In this document: one piece after another, positions 42,301-51,428 of the stretch
Layout: each line of letters starts with the position of its first letter
Numbering within the stretch: position 1 is the first letter of the stretch
From: Pseudomonas sp. ICMP22404
GTDB lineage: Bacteria; Pseudomonadota; Gammaproteobacteria; Pseudomonadales; Pseudomonadaceae
Assembly (NCBI RefSeq): GCF_006227205.1
Contig: NZ_VCNG01000002.1
Coordinates: forward strand, 310,001-374,000
Direction: 5' to 3'
Length of the DNA: 64,000 nucleotides
Notes under the pieces: generated by a model
Seen by the model: only the letters and a program-made list of their open reading frames with translations
Database searches by the model: none
Told to the model about the DNA's origin: nothing
Program-made: the position numbers and the translations under genes

Positions 42301-45201
42301 ATGCAAGCAGCGCCAAGGAAAAGGGTCAGTTTGCGCAGATGGATCTGGCGGGCGTTTGCCAGTACCAGTCTGTTGCCGCTCGTCTTGGTGGAAGGTGTGC
42401 TGATCACCACCTATTTCATGACCAACCAGTCCATTCGACGCTCCCAGATCGAATACCTGCACCAAAGTGCGACACGAGACATACACGTATCGGTTCAACA
42501 AAATGCCCTGTTGGTGCAGGGGCAGTTGGAGCAGATTCACAAAGCGATCAGTCTCTATGCCAAGTCCACGGAACATGAACTCACCGAGGACCAGCCTCGG
42601 ATAGCGGCATCTTTGTCAATGAGTGCCGACGGCGTCCGTTACAGCGCAGTAAACGACGGGACGTCCGCCTCGTTCTATTCCAATGTCACTCCGCCGCAAA
42701 AGCAGGACCTCTACAAGATATCCCTGCTGGCGAATCAGGATTTCATGATGAAGCAGTTGAAGGACGGAGATCCTTTGATTGCCAGCATCTATTTCAATAG
42801 TTGGGACAGCTATAACCGGATTTATCCCTGGTTCAATACGCTCGAGCAATACCCGCATGATATGGACATCACCCAATACAACTTCTACTACCTGGCCGAT
42901 GCAAAACATAATCCTGACAAAAAAATAGTCTGGACGGATGTCTATCTGGATCCCGCCGGTCAGGGATGGATGATGTCTGCCATTGCACCGGTTTACAGCG
43001 GGGATTTCCTCGAGGGCGTCGCCGGCGTCGATGTCACCGTGGATGGCATCTTGAAGCGAATAGAACAGTTGAAGATGCCTTGGAATGGCTACCTGATGCT
43101 GCTCAACAGCAAGCTCGATGTCATGGCCGTACCCAAGGCGGGGCAACGTGATTTTTCCCTGCTAACCGCCGAGAACCAACCTGCTGGCGAGCCGGTTGAT
43201 CGCGAGCGCTTGCAATCGTCGGATTTGAACCTTACGCGTCATCCGGACCTCGCCAGCCTCAACCAGAATCTACCCGGCCATCCCGAGGGTGTCGTTGCGC
43301 TGACGTTGAATGGACGCCCTCATCTGGTTGCCTGGAGCAGTATTCCTTCTACCGGCTGGCTCTTGCTGGCAGTGGTGGACGAAGCGGCGGTCATGCAGGA
43401 AACCAATCTGCTTGCCAGTCGTTACCGCGAGGTGGGGTATCTATTGGTCGCGGGGTTGGTGCTGTTCTACACCGCGTTCTTCGCCTTCATGTGGTGGCGT
43501 ACACGCGACCTCAGCCGCCAACTGAGCAAGCCGGTGCAAGGGGTTTCGCGCATGATGCGCGAGATCGGTCGAGGCCACTGGCAACCGACCGCAAGCCCTT
43601 CCGACATCACCGAACTGTGGTCAATGTCCAACCATGCATTGGGCATGGGCAGGCAGTTGGCCCAGGCCGAGTTCATTCGCAGCTCCACACAGCAGCGCCT
43701 TGAGTTGGTCATGGAGAGTTTTGCCGAAGGGCTCTGGGAATACCACCCGCAACAGCGTCGCTTCATTCTCAAGGGGGCCCTGTGTCAGCGCTTTGGCTTT
43801 GCCACCAATGAGGTGCCGATGGCGACATTGCTGAAGAACATCCCCGCTGAAGACCGGCAGAGCTTCACGCAGTTCCTGGAACAGGCCAGGGGCAGTGCCA
43901 GCGTGGCGCCGGAAGCCGAGTTTCGGATCAAGGACATGCATGGAGAGTTGATCTGGATACTTTGCCGGGGCCGCACCCTGGAACCCTCTCGGCTTGATGA
44001 TTCCAGTGTCGTGGTCGTGGCGTGTGTCGACATCACGACGCTCAAGCAGACTCAGTTGGATCTTCGAGAGAAGACCCTGGAGGCGGAGGCCGCCAGTACT
44101 GCCAAGTCCAAATTCATCTCCAGCATGAGCCATGAACTGCGTACGCCATTGAATGCGATCTACGGGTTTGCCCAGCTGGGGCTCATGCAGTTGCCTGCCC
44201 AGGAATCGGAACAGACGGTCTACCTGCAGGAAATCATCAAGGCCAGTGAACACCTCATGCAGTTGGTCGACGATCTGCTTGATCTCTCCAGCCTGCAGGC
44301 TGAGAAGCCCCTGCTGGACCTCATACCCGTGCATGTGGCAAGCCTGTTATCCAATTGCGCTGACATGGTCCAGCAGCAAGTCTGCGCGCAGGGTCAGACC
44401 TTGCACATCAATCCGCCTCCGGATGCATGGTATGTCTGGGCGGACAAGCGTCGGCTCAAGCAGGTCCTGATCAATCTGTTATCCAATGCAATCAAGTACA
44501 ACCGGCCCGGTGGGCACATCACGCTGGGGGCTGTGGTTGTCGACGACGGAGCCAGGCTTCGACTCTATGTAACGGATACCGGAGCGGGCATTTCCCCGGC
44601 TCTGCAGGGCGAGCTCTTCAAGCCCTTCCAGCGGCTGGGTAAAGAGAACTCTTCCATCCAGGGAACCGGCATTGGCTTGGTGCTGTGTCGAGACCTGGCG
44701 CTTCTGATGCATGGCACCATGGGCTTCTTAAGTGAGATGGGAGTGGGGAGTACCTTCTGGGTCGAGCTGTGCTCGTCGGCCTTTCCTGCCCCCGGGAACG
44801 CGTCCATGGTCTCGACGATTGCCTTGCCGAGCGTCCTGTTGGTGAGTGACAACCCCAAGGACGGTCAAGTGGTCCGAGAAGCATTGAACGGCGACTTTCA
44901 GTTGGAGCGGGTCGATACGTTGCTCGACGCCAGCCTCGTGCTTGGCACCACACCTGTCAGCGTATTGATCGTCGCCACGGCGGACCCTGCGTCCGTGCTG
45001 GACACTTTTTTCAGCGGCCTGCGCATGGATGCCTCCAAGTCTGTCATATCGATCGTCGTGGTTCGTGGGGCCGTCGATCACGTGTCAGTTGATCACCTTG
45101 GGTGCCAGGCCATCGTGTCTGCTCCATTGGAGGCGCAGAGTATTCGTCGTCTGGTCTTGACGCTCACCACGGGGAGGGCAGACGCATGTTTGCCAAAATA
45201 A
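42301..45201 (+). CDS. Cache-domain sensor histidine kinase with degenerate receiver
   Basis: 966 residues. TM1 near 19-41, a double Cache periplasmic domain (about 45-375, with INSWDSYNRIYPWF-type motif), TM2 near 380-400, a HAMP-like linker, PAS (about 455-575), HisKA with H611 (SSMSHELRTPLNAIYG), ATPase with N box NLLSNAIKYN and G2 GTGIGLVLC. After residue 835 comes a receiver-like domain lacking the phosphoacceptor: β1 reads LLVSDN, the aspartate position is alanine (VLIVATADPA) and the switch lysine is missing (VSAPLEA). ATG 42301 is preferred to an in-frame GTG at 42295. The 3' end overlaps the HD-GYP regulator gene by 16 bases. Confidence 0.88.
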   Translation: MQAAPRKRVSLRRWIWRAFASTSLLPLVLVEGVLITTYFMTNQSIRRSQIEYLHQSATRDIHVSVQQNALLVQGQLEQIHKAISLYAKSTEHELTEDQPRIAASLSMSADGVRYSAVNDGTSASFYSNVTPPQKQDLYKISLLANQDFMMKQLKDGDPLIASIYFNSWDSYNRIYPWFNTLEQYPHDMDITQYNFYYLADAKHNPDKKIVWTDVYLDPAGQGWMMSAIAPVYSGDFLEGVAGVDVTVDGILKRIEQLKMPWNGYLMLLNSKLDVMAVPKAGQRDFSLLTAENQPAGEPVDRERLQSSDLNLTRHPDLASLNQNLPGHPEGVVALTLNGRPHLVAWSSIPSTGWLLLAVVDEAAVMQETNLLASRYREVGYLLVAGLVLFYTAFFAFMWWRTRDLSRQLSKPVQGVSRMMREIGRGHWQPTASPSDITELWSMSNHALGMGRQLAQAEFIRSSTQQRLELVMESFAEGLWEYHPQQRRFILKGALCQRFGFATNEVPMATLLKNIPAEDRQSFTQFLEQARGSASVAPEAEFRIKDMHGELIWILCRGRTLEPSRLDDSSVVVVACVDITTLKQTQLDLREKTLEAEAASTAKSKFISSMSHELRTPLNAIYGFAQLGLMQLPAQESEQTVYLQEIIKASEHLMQLVDDLLDLSSLQAEKPLLDLIPVHVASLLSNCADMVQQQVCAQGQTLHINPPPDAWYVWADKRRLKQVLINLLSNAIKYNRPGGHITLGAVVVDDGARLRLYVTDTGAGISPALQGELFKPFQRLGKENSSIQGTGIGLVLCRDLALLMHGTMGFLSEMGVGSTFWVELCSSAFPAPGNASMVSTIALPSVLLVSDNPKDGQVVREALNGDFQLERVDTLLDASLVLGTTPVSVLIVATADPASVLDTFFSGLRMDASKSVISIVVVRGAVDHVSVDHLGCQAIVSAPLEAQSIRRLVLTLTTGRADACLPK

Positions 45202-46247
45202 ATGCGCACTGCAGGATCGTGATCATCGATGATGTGGCCACCAATCTTCGGCTACTGGATTCATGTCTGCGGGCCGTAGGCCTGTCAAACATCACGACAT
45301 TCAACGACTCTGCACAGGGACTTGACTGGCTGCTTTCGAATGCCTGGGACCTGGTGTTGCTGGACCTGGACATGCCCGCACCCGATGGCTTTGAGATCCT
45401 TGACCGACTTGGTTCCCGTGACCGCACCGAATCCCCGATCATCATCGTAACGGCCTTGAGCGACCAGCAGAATAGGCGAAAAGGACTGGAAAAGGGCGCC
45501 AACGATTTCATTTCAAAACCTATCGATCTGCCCGAAGTGCTGCTCAGGGTCCGTAATTGCCTGGAACTGGCGCAGGCCGCGAAGCTACTGCGCGACGTCA
45601 ATAGTGAACTGGAGCGCAAGGTGGAGTTGCGCACGCTCCAGCTGGCGTCCAGCTACCGGGCGATCAGTAGCAGCTTGAGTCGGGCAGCCAGCTATCGTGA
45701 CGATGAGACGGGACACCATATCGTTCGGATTGGCGAGTCCGCTGCCTTGTTGGCCAAGGCAATCGGCATGCCTGCGCAATGGTGCGAGCTCATGAGGATG
45801 GCTGCGCCGATGCACGATATTGGAAAAATCGGTATTGAAGATGCCATTCTGCAAAAGCCTGGCGCGCTGACACCACAAGAGCGGATCATCATGCAGGACC
45901 ACGCCCGCATAGGTTACGAAATCCTGCATGACCCCGAGGGCTCTCCCTTGACGGATCTGGCCGCGGAAATTGCCTTGGCACATCATGAGCGTTGGGATGG
46001 CGCTGGCTATCCCCAGGGATTGCGTGGCAAGGAGATCCCATTGTCCGCAAGGATCGTGGCCATCTGTGATGTGTATGACGCCATAAGGATGCCCCGCGCC
46101 TATAAACAGGCTTGGGACACCGAACGCTCGAGACGTTATGTCATCGAGCAATCCGGTACTCATTTCGACCCTTTCCTGGTGGACGTTTTCTGTAATCTCT
46201 TTGATGAAATAGATCGCTTGCGCCTGTCCGATACACGGAATGACTGA
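45186..46247 (+). CDS. response regulator with HD-GYP phosphodiesterase output (RpfG-like)
   Basis: 353 residues. Receiver domain (about 8-125) with D15-D16, phospho-acceptor D60 (LVLLDLDMP) and lysine in ISKPI; HD-GYP domain (about 160-345) with MHDIGKIGIED and HHERWDGAGYPQGL intact. Expected to hydrolyse c-di-GMP upon phosphorylation by the kinase directly upstream, whose gene it overlaps by 16 bases. Same logic as RpfC/RpfG, but with a Cache sensor domain instead of a DSF-type sensor. Confidence 0.9.
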   Translation: MFAKINAHCRIVIIDDVATNLRLLDSCLRAVGLSNITTFNDSAQGLDWLLSNAWDLVLLDLDMPAPDGFEILDRLGSRDRTESPIIIVTALSDQQNRRKGLEKGANDFISKPIDLPEVLLRVRNCLELAQAAKLLRDVNSELERKVELRTLQLASSYRAISSSLSRAASYRDDETGHHIVRIGESAALLAKAIGMPAQWCELMRMAAPMHDIGKIGIEDAILQKPGALTPQERIIMQDHARIGYEILHDPEGSPLTDLAAEIALAHHERWDGAGYPQGLRGKEIPLSARIVAICDVYDAIRMPRAYKQAWDTERSRRYVIEQSGTHFDPFLVDVFCNLFDEIDRLRLSDTRND

Positions 46248-46296
46248 AGCGTATCGACGAATGTATTCCTCGCTGAATGGGTGAACGACTGGTGTA

Positions 46297-46323
46297 GCGG
46301 CTGGCCGAATCCTGGCCAACCGC
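46297..46323. terminator. probable bidirectional hairpin between convergent genes
   Basis: GCGG-c-TGGCC, seven-base loop, GGCCA-a-CCGC: an imperfect 10-bp stem that ends directly beside the SDR stop at 46324. No T-run. Confidence 0.4.
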
Positions 46324-47085
46324 TTACTTGCCCCCGGTCACGTCGAGGAATGTACCGGTAACGAATGACGCCTCCGCGCTGGCCAGCCACAGGATGGCCC
46401 GCGCCACTTCCTCCGGCTGACCGCCTCGGCCCATGGGGATCGTATCCTTGACGCGATCGACCCGCCCCGGCTCGCCGCCGCTGGCGTGCATGTCGGTGTA
46501 GATGTGGCCGGGGCGAATACCGTTGACGCGTATCCCTTCCCGGGCCACCTCCTTGGCCAGCCCGATGGTGAAGGTCTCCAGGGCCCCCTTCGATGCCGCG
46601 TAGTCGACATATTCATTCGGGCTGCCGAGGCGCGCCGACGCCGAGGAAACATTGATCACGACGCCGCCCGAGCCGTTGTGCCGGTGGGACATGCGTTTCA
46701 CCGCCTGTTGGGCACAGAGCATCGGGCCGATGGCGTTGACCGCAAAGATGCGCTGCATGCGCTCGAAGCCAAGGTCCTCCAGGCGCGACTGAATGGACAA
46801 CACTCCGGCGTTATTGACCAGTACGTCGATGCGTCCGAACGAGCGGTCGATGGCTGCGAACAACTCGGCGACTTGCTCGGGATCGGCACTGTCGGCCCGC
46901 ATGGCCAACGCCCGGCGTCCCGTTGCCTGCACATCCGCCGCCACGGCCAGCGCCGAGGTCTCGTTGGCTACGTAGCTGATCGCGACGTCGTAACCTCGTG
47001 CGGCAGCTAGCCGCGCGGTAGCGGCACCCACTCCGCGACCACCACCGGTGATCAGCATCAACGGGGTCTGCGAGACGTTATCCAT
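46324..47085 (-). CDS. SDR-family oxidoreductase
   Basis: 253 residues, classical SDR of the glucose-dehydrogenase/FabG type. TGGGRGVG binds the cofactor; NNAG, the catalytic Ser (NVSSASAR) and the Tyr-Lys pair (YAASK) are present; GRGGQPEEVARAI and GTFLDVTGGK close the fold. AGAGG lies about 8 bases before ATG 47085. It follows the DMT transporter gene by 36 bases on the same strand, so both probably share a transcript under the LysR regulator next to them. Confidence 0.88.
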   Translation of the reverse strand: MDNVSQTPLMLITGGGRGVGAATARLAAARGYDVAISYVANETSALAVAADVQATGRRALAMRADSADPEQVAELFAAIDRSFGRIDVLVNNAGVLSIQSRLEDLGFERMQRIFAVNAIGPMLCAQQAVKRMSHRHNGSGGVVINVSSASARLGSPNEYVDYAASKGALETFTIGLAKEVAREGIRVNGIRPGHIYTDMHASGGEPGRVDRVKDTIPMGRGGQPEEVARAILWLASAEASFVTGTFLDVTGGK

Positions 47086-47121
47086 CGAGAGTACCTCTTG
47101 TAGCGGTGAGAAAATGGCGTA

Positions 47122-47949
47122 TCAACCGATCATGAGGGTGCCGCTGACGATCACCGCGCACGCCAGGACGCGGCGGGCGGTAAGTGTTTCGCCGAGGAAC
47201 ACGGAGCCGATCAGCGCCGCAAACAGCACGCTGGTTTCGCGCAATGCCGATACCGCGCCCAAGGGCGCTTCGTTCATGGCGTAGATGACAATTCCATAGG
47301 CCAGCAAAGAGACCAGCCCGCCGACCACGGCGGTCAGCATTCCGGGCCGGACGCAGAATAAGCTGCGGGCGTCGCGCAAGCCGATGTACACCCCAGGCAT
47401 CATCAAGCCCCACAAGGCGCACATCCATACGGTGTAGGCGAGCGGGGCGCCGGAGAGCCGGGTACCGATGCCGTCGGTGACGCTGTAGGCGGCGATGAAG
47501 CAGCCGGTTCCCAGGGCATAGGGCAGGCTCGGGACAGACAGTTTGCGCCCCCTGAAGGCCAGTGAAATGATCCCGACTGATACCAACGCAATACCCAGCA
47601 ATGTGCCGGGGGCGATGCGTTCTCCGGCAAAGACGGCGCCGCCGAGGGTGATCAGCGCCGGTGACGATCCTCGGGAAATCGGATAGGTCTGTCCCAGGTC
47701 GCCGACCCGGTAGCTGCGCACGAGAAACAGGTTGTAGCCGACGTGCAGCAGTGCCGAGAGCACCATGTAGCCCCAGCTGGCCGCCGCCGGCGGCACCATC
47801 AACGTCGCGGCGATGACACTGGCGATAGCGATGGCGATGCACATGATCGTCATCGACCATAGCCGATCGGAGCCGCCACGCAGCAACGCATTCCAGCTGG
47901 CATGCAGGAGCGCGGCGAAAAGAACCAGCAAGGTGATATGGATTGGCAT
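47122..47949 (-). CDS. EamA/DMT-family transporter
   Basis: 275 residues with about ten hydrophobic segments, two EamA repeats (about 1-130 and 140-275), opening with LLVLFAALLHASWNALLRGGSDR, which is typical of the DMT exporter group. Substrate unknown; amino acids or small metabolites are usual. It ends 36 bases before the SDR gene and begins 75 bases after the LysR gene on the same strand, suggesting one regulated unit. Confidence 0.87.
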   Translation of the reverse strand: MPIHITLLVLFAALLHASWNALLRGGSDRLWSMTIMCIAIAIASVIAATLMVPPAAASWGYMVLSALLHVGYNLFLVRSYRVGDLGQTYPISRGSSPALITLGGAVFAGERIAPGTLLGIALVSVGIISLAFRGRKLSVPSLPYALGTGCFIAAYSVTDGIGTRLSGAPLAYTVWMCALWGLMMPGVYIGLRDARSLFCVRPGMLTAVVGGLVSLLAYGIVIYAMNEAPLGAVSALRETSVLFAALIGSVFLGETLTARRVLACAVIVSGTLMIG

Positions 47950-48024
47950 GCGCCATCTTATGCAGCCCGATGGCTCGAACTACAGCGAAGTCTCCTCATC
48001 GTTTCATGAGCAAACGCTCATGCA

Positions 48025-48930
48025 TCATGCATAGGCGCGTTGGACTTTCAGCGCCTCGCCGTTCAGCCATTGGCGGAAGTTGACTATGTGTGGCTGCGAT
48101 TCGGTGCCTTTCGGACAGACAAAATAGTAGGCAAGGGGGGAGGGGAACGGCACATCGAACAGCCGCACCAGGCGACCATCGCTGATCTCGGTTTCAACAT
48201 GCCCGCTGCGCACCAGGGCGACGCCCTGGCCGAGTAAAGCGGCCTCGACCGTCATGTTGCTATCGCCAAACCTGACGCTTTCCTTGAGCGGCAAAAACTC
48301 CAGCCCGACCTTTTGAAACCAGGCCTCCCATTTTGGCACCAGGTCGGCGCCATCCCGGGTCAGCAGCGGGTAGTGCAACAGCTCGGCAGGGTTGCGCGGT
48401 GTTCCGTATCGCTGCAGCAGATCGGGGCTTGCCACTGGAAACACCTGTTCGCCGAACAGGAACTCTGAATACAAGCCCGGGTAGATGCCTTTGCCGAGCC
48501 GGATCGCGACATCGGCCTGGGCGTCGGAGAAGTGGATGATCTTGTCCGTGGTGTCCAGCGAGACCAACAGCTCGGGATGCTGGCGAGAGAGACTTGGCAA
48601 GCGTGGCAGTAGCCATTTCAGCGCAAAGGAATACGTGGTGCTGACCTCGAGCCGGACCCTGCCTTTCTGCTCGCGCAGGTCGGCCAGGGTCGCCTCCAGG
48701 CTCATGAAGAACTCCCTCACGATGGGCGCCAGTGTAGCCCCCGCTGGGGTAAGGCTTAATGACTTGCCGCGCTCGAACAGCTGCAATCCCCAAAGCGCTT
48801 CGAGGTGCTTGAGCTGGTGACTGACCGCACTTTGAGTGACATGCAATTCGTGTGCGGCAGAGGTAAAGGTCGCGTGTCGGGTGGCGACTTCAAAGGCACG
48901 CAATGTAGCGGTGGGCGGCAGATCTCTCAT
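48025..48930 (-). CDS. LysR-type transcription regulator (GcvA-like)
   Basis: 301 residues. Winged helix-turn-helix at 1-65 (PPTATLRAFEVATRHATFTSAA, VTQSAVSHQLKHLEA) in the style of GcvA-group regulators, followed by a periplasmic-binding-protein-like effector domain (about 90-295). The transporter and SDR genes downstream on the same strand are the likely targets, although LysR targets are more often divergent. No effector can be inferred. Confidence 0.9.
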   Translation of the reverse strand: MRDLPPTATLRAFEVATRHATFTSAAHELHVTQSAVSHQLKHLEALWGLQLFERGKSLSLTPAGATLAPIVREFFMSLEATLADLREQKGRVRLEVSTTYSFALKWLLPRLPSLSRQHPELLVSLDTTDKIIHFSDAQADVAIRLGKGIYPGLYSEFLFGEQVFPVASPDLLQRYGTPRNPAELLHYPLLTRDGADLVPKWEAWFQKVGLEFLPLKESVRFGDSNMTVEAALLGQGVALVRSGHVETEISDGRLVRLFDVPFPSPLAYYFVCPKGTESQPHIVNFRQWLNGEALKVQRAYA

Positions 48931-49032
48931 GGATAGGGTTTCCCGGCGAGTCGTCAGAACGGGCGCGTCATGAATGCCGGTTCATGATAGTGCATCGTCG
49001 GGATGCGTCGATCAGCATCGTGCCGCAATGGA

Positions 49033-49734
49033 CTACTTAAGGTATGCCATGCGTCTTTTGACTTTGTAGCAATCATTGATATCGAGCGCCTTCTGGTAGT
49101 ACGTCAATCGCTGTGCACGATTGTTGTCGCCCAACAGTCGGTAGATTTCGGCCTGGTAGTCTCGACTGCCGCCCCACTGCATGGCGAAGCCCACCGGTTC
49201 TTCTTGCCTGCACTCAAGCCTGACAACTGGCTGCGGGAAATAGTGTTCGTAGAGGGGCATGCTGGTTTCCAGCGCCTGCAAGGCTGTTTCGTACTGAGGC
49301 GTATCGGTGAACGCCAAACACCAATATGCAATTTCAAGTGCAGGCGGAGCGAAGCCTTGGGCGAGGCTCCGTTCAAACAAGGGGCAGGCTTTGTCTTTGA
49401 TCACGTCGCTTGGAGACAGCATCACGTAGATAAGTCCCAGTCGATACTGGGCTACGGGATGATCAAGGGCCGCGGCTTGTTCAAGCAGCGTAAAGGCGGG
49501 CTTGAGCAGTGCGCCGCCTTCTTGCGCCAGGGTCAGGGAGCGTTCTCTCTCCTCTGCGCTTGTCGCAGGGGTATCGGCAGTGACCGCTTCAAGCTTGCGA
49601 TCCGCTTGTGCCAGGTGGGCAATCGCCTCCTGGTAAAGGCGCTCGCCACGAGGATCGATGTGTAGCGTGTTGGCCATGCTCCACTGAGGTAGCAGGCACG
49701 CTAACAGGGTGTAGCGCCAGCGGTTCAAGCGCAC
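49033..49734 (-). CDS. exported repeat-containing (TPR/Sel1-like) protein
   Basis: 233 residues starting at GTG 49734, chosen because AAGGA is 8 bases upstream and it places a hydrophobic signal-like segment (RYTLLACLLPQWSMA) at the N-terminus. The frame is open 34 codons further without a site. The mature protein is helical with SEL1/TPR-like pieces (LLEQAAALDHPVAQYRLGLIYVM, LFERSLAQGFAPPALEIAYW) and a final YYQKALDINDCYKVKRR. I do not know its function; repeat proteins of this kind generally mediate protein contacts. Confidence 0.7.
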   Translation of the reverse strand: MRLNRWRYTLLACLLPQWSMANTLHIDPRGERLYQEAIAHLAQADRKLEAVTADTPATSAEERERSLTLAQEGGALLKPAFTLLEQAAALDHPVAQYRLGLIYVMLSPSDVIKDKACPLFERSLAQGFAPPALEIAYWCLAFTDTPQYETALQALETSMPLYEHYFPQPVVRLECRQEEPVGFAMQWGGSRDYQAEIYRLLGDNNRAQRLTYYQKALDINDCYKVKRRMAYLK

Positions 49735-49868
49735 GATTGGCGTCCTTGCATCAACTATTCGACTGGCGGGTAGGGTACCCGAAAATCCGGAAGGGAATGA
49801 GTGCCTACCTGTCAGTCGCATTTGGCAGAGGGACACTCAAGGTCTACCCCTGCCTGCCTATGACGCTG

Positions 49869-50597
49869 TCAGAGGGTGGACATGGCTGGAAGGAGCGACT
49901 CGACACGGTCGCGTTTGGTAACCATCGTCCAGATCTCCTCTGCGATGTCGTCAGGGTCGATCACCGGGAATCCGGTCACAATGGGGTCGCCTGCCGCTGT
50001 CAATGAAGCGAAGCTGGCGGAGCGCTGAATCAACGCTCCGATAATGACGGTGCCCGCGTAGATTCCTGCTGTGCCCAACTCAGCATTAAGCGTATGAACG
50101 TAGTTGCGTGCCGCGGCCATGGCGGGTCCGAATCCGCACATTCCTGCGATGGGCTGCACAGCCGTCAGCCCTCCGACCACGACGATGGCGCCATCGCCTC
50201 TGGAAAGTTGGCCTTGGAGAACCGCGTTCGCGACTTGGATCGGCGCGTAGGTGTACAGGTCCATGAAAGGCCGGAGTGTCTGTGCGTCAAGATTCGCAGC
50301 GGGCACAAACGCGATATTGGGGGCGACTGGCGCATACACCGCTACATCGATGCCGCCGAATCGGTCTTCTATTGACTGAACGAGTGCGGGAATACCCGAG
50401 AGATCGTTCAAGTCTGCAGGAAATGCTGCAGCCTCCAGGCCCTCATTGACCAGTTCCGCGACATGCTCCTGAAGTTTTTCTGCGCGTCGAGCAACCATTG
50501 CAATCTGGTAACCCTCACGTGCGAAACGTTTTGCGAGGGATGCACCGAGGCCGCTACCAGCACCAAACAGGGCGATAGTTTTTTTCCGAGTAGTCAT
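49869..50597 (-). CDS. atypical SDR-fold protein lacking the catalytic Tyr-Lys
   Basis: 242 residues with a normal dinucleotide site (FGAGSGLG, residues 11-18) and SDR fold. Where classical SDRs have S...Y-x3-K, this one reads VVVGG and GFGPAMAAARNY: the serine, tyrosine and lysine are replaced by Gly, Phe and Met. Either it binds NAD(P) as a regulator/sensor or uses another catalytic residue. It is transcribed divergently from an HxlR-type regulator gene 256 bases away, which probably controls it. Confidence 0.82.
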   Translation of the reverse strand: MTTRKKTIALFGAGSGLGASLAKRFAREGYQIAMVARRAEKLQEHVAELVNEGLEAAAFPADLNDLSGIPALVQSIEDRFGGIDVAVYAPVAPNIAFVPAANLDAQTLRPFMDLYTYAPIQVANAVLQGQLSRGDGAIVVVGGLTAVQPIAGMCGFGPAMAAARNYVHTLNAELGTAGIYAGTVIIGALIQRSASFASLTAAGDPIVTGFPVIDPDDIAEEIWTMVTKRDRVESLLPAMSTL

Positions 50598-50853
50598 AAC
50601 TGGATCTCTTTGTTAAGCGGGGTTTTTACAGCCGTCGCGGCTGCGGTGATGACGGACTAGGCCGTGTCTGAACCAAAAGCCGCGCCTTCGATCCGAAGTC
50701 GCTCGACATCGGTCAGAACGCGATAAGTAACGCCTGGCTCATTGGCAGGTTCCAAGGTATAAAATAAGAACCTAGAAAGAATTATTTCCTTACTTCCTGA
50801 TCCGTACCCAGGAATCTATCGTTCCACCGACGGCTCCACAAGAAGGCACATTT

Positions 50854-51282
50854 ATGTCACCTAGGCACATTGATTTGATCTCCCACATGCCTGAAGAAGG
50901 CGGATGTGTAGCGACCCGCCAGCTCCTGGATCGCATAGGGGACAAGTGGAGTCTGTACATCATTGCCATGCTGGCTAACGGAGCAAAACGCTTCAACCAA
51001 CTGAAGCGCGATGTCACGGGTATCTCCCAGCGCATGCTGACGCTGACGTTGCGTGGGTTGGAGCGCGATGGTCTGATTACGCGGACGATGTATCCATCCA
51101 TTCCACCGCGTGTCGATTACGAACTGACCGTATTGGGCAGATCGCTATTGGAGCCGGTTTTGGGCCTGGTCAATTGGGCAAACGACAACTTGTCCGCCAT
51201 TGCCGAAGCACGAGAGAGCTTCGACAAGGAGCCACGAGCTGATCATGTGTTGGTTCAAGGTGTCGTTTATGAGCGTCGATAA
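50854..51282 (+). CDS. HxlR-family transcription regulator
   Basis: 142 residues. Winged helix domain (about 15-110) with the family opening CVATRQLLDRIGDKWSLYII, where the cysteine near residue 18 is the usual redox or aldehyde-sensing site, then RFNQLKRDVTGISQRMLTLTLRGLERDGLI. HxlR/YodB-type repressors respond to electrophiles or formaldehyde. The divergent SDR-like gene (50597) is the obvious target. An imperfect AGGT-N11-ACCT repeat around 50758-50776 is a possible operator. Confidence 0.88.
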   Translation: MSPRHIDLISHMPEEGGCVATRQLLDRIGDKWSLYIIAMLANGAKRFNQLKRDVTGISQRMLTLTLRGLERDGLITRTMYPSIPPRVDYELTVLGRSLLEPVLGLVNWANDNLSAIAEARESFDKEPRADHVLVQGVVYERR

Positions 51283-51367
51283 CGAATCAGGCCATGGCCT
51301 GGGGCAAGTCATGAGAATGTTTTCTAGCATCGTTGATGAAAACTTGAACCTGGAAGACGTAAATTTG

Positions 51368-51389
51368 TGACTAAATTGTATTTTGGTCA
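51368..51389. promoter_or_regulatory. operator-like site A (TGAC-N14-GTCA)
   Basis: 22-bp site with TGACTAAA on the left and TTTTGGTCA on the right, located 40 bases before the TetR start at 51429. It is the first of four related sites in this region. Confidence 0.6.
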
Positions 51390-51394
51390 TTGCT

Positions 51395-51414
51395 TGTCAC
51401 CCCATGGGGTGACA
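51395..51414. promoter_or_regulatory. perfect 20-bp palindrome just before the first TetR gene
   Basis: TGTCACCCCA followed by its exact complement TGGGGTGACA. It ends 14 bases before ATG 51429, overlapping the leader and ribosome site. It is either an autoregulatory operator or a leader hairpin. Confidence 0.6.
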
Positions 51415-51428
51415 GGTAAGCTGGCGCC

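Noticed and set aside
28022..46247. Assignment of the chemosensory operon to a named flagellar class or the Che2 system
   Set aside because: The poly-HAMP receptor and CheD recall Che2 of P. aeruginosa, but the STAS gene, two CheW genes and missing CheB differ; sequence inspection alone cannot decide.
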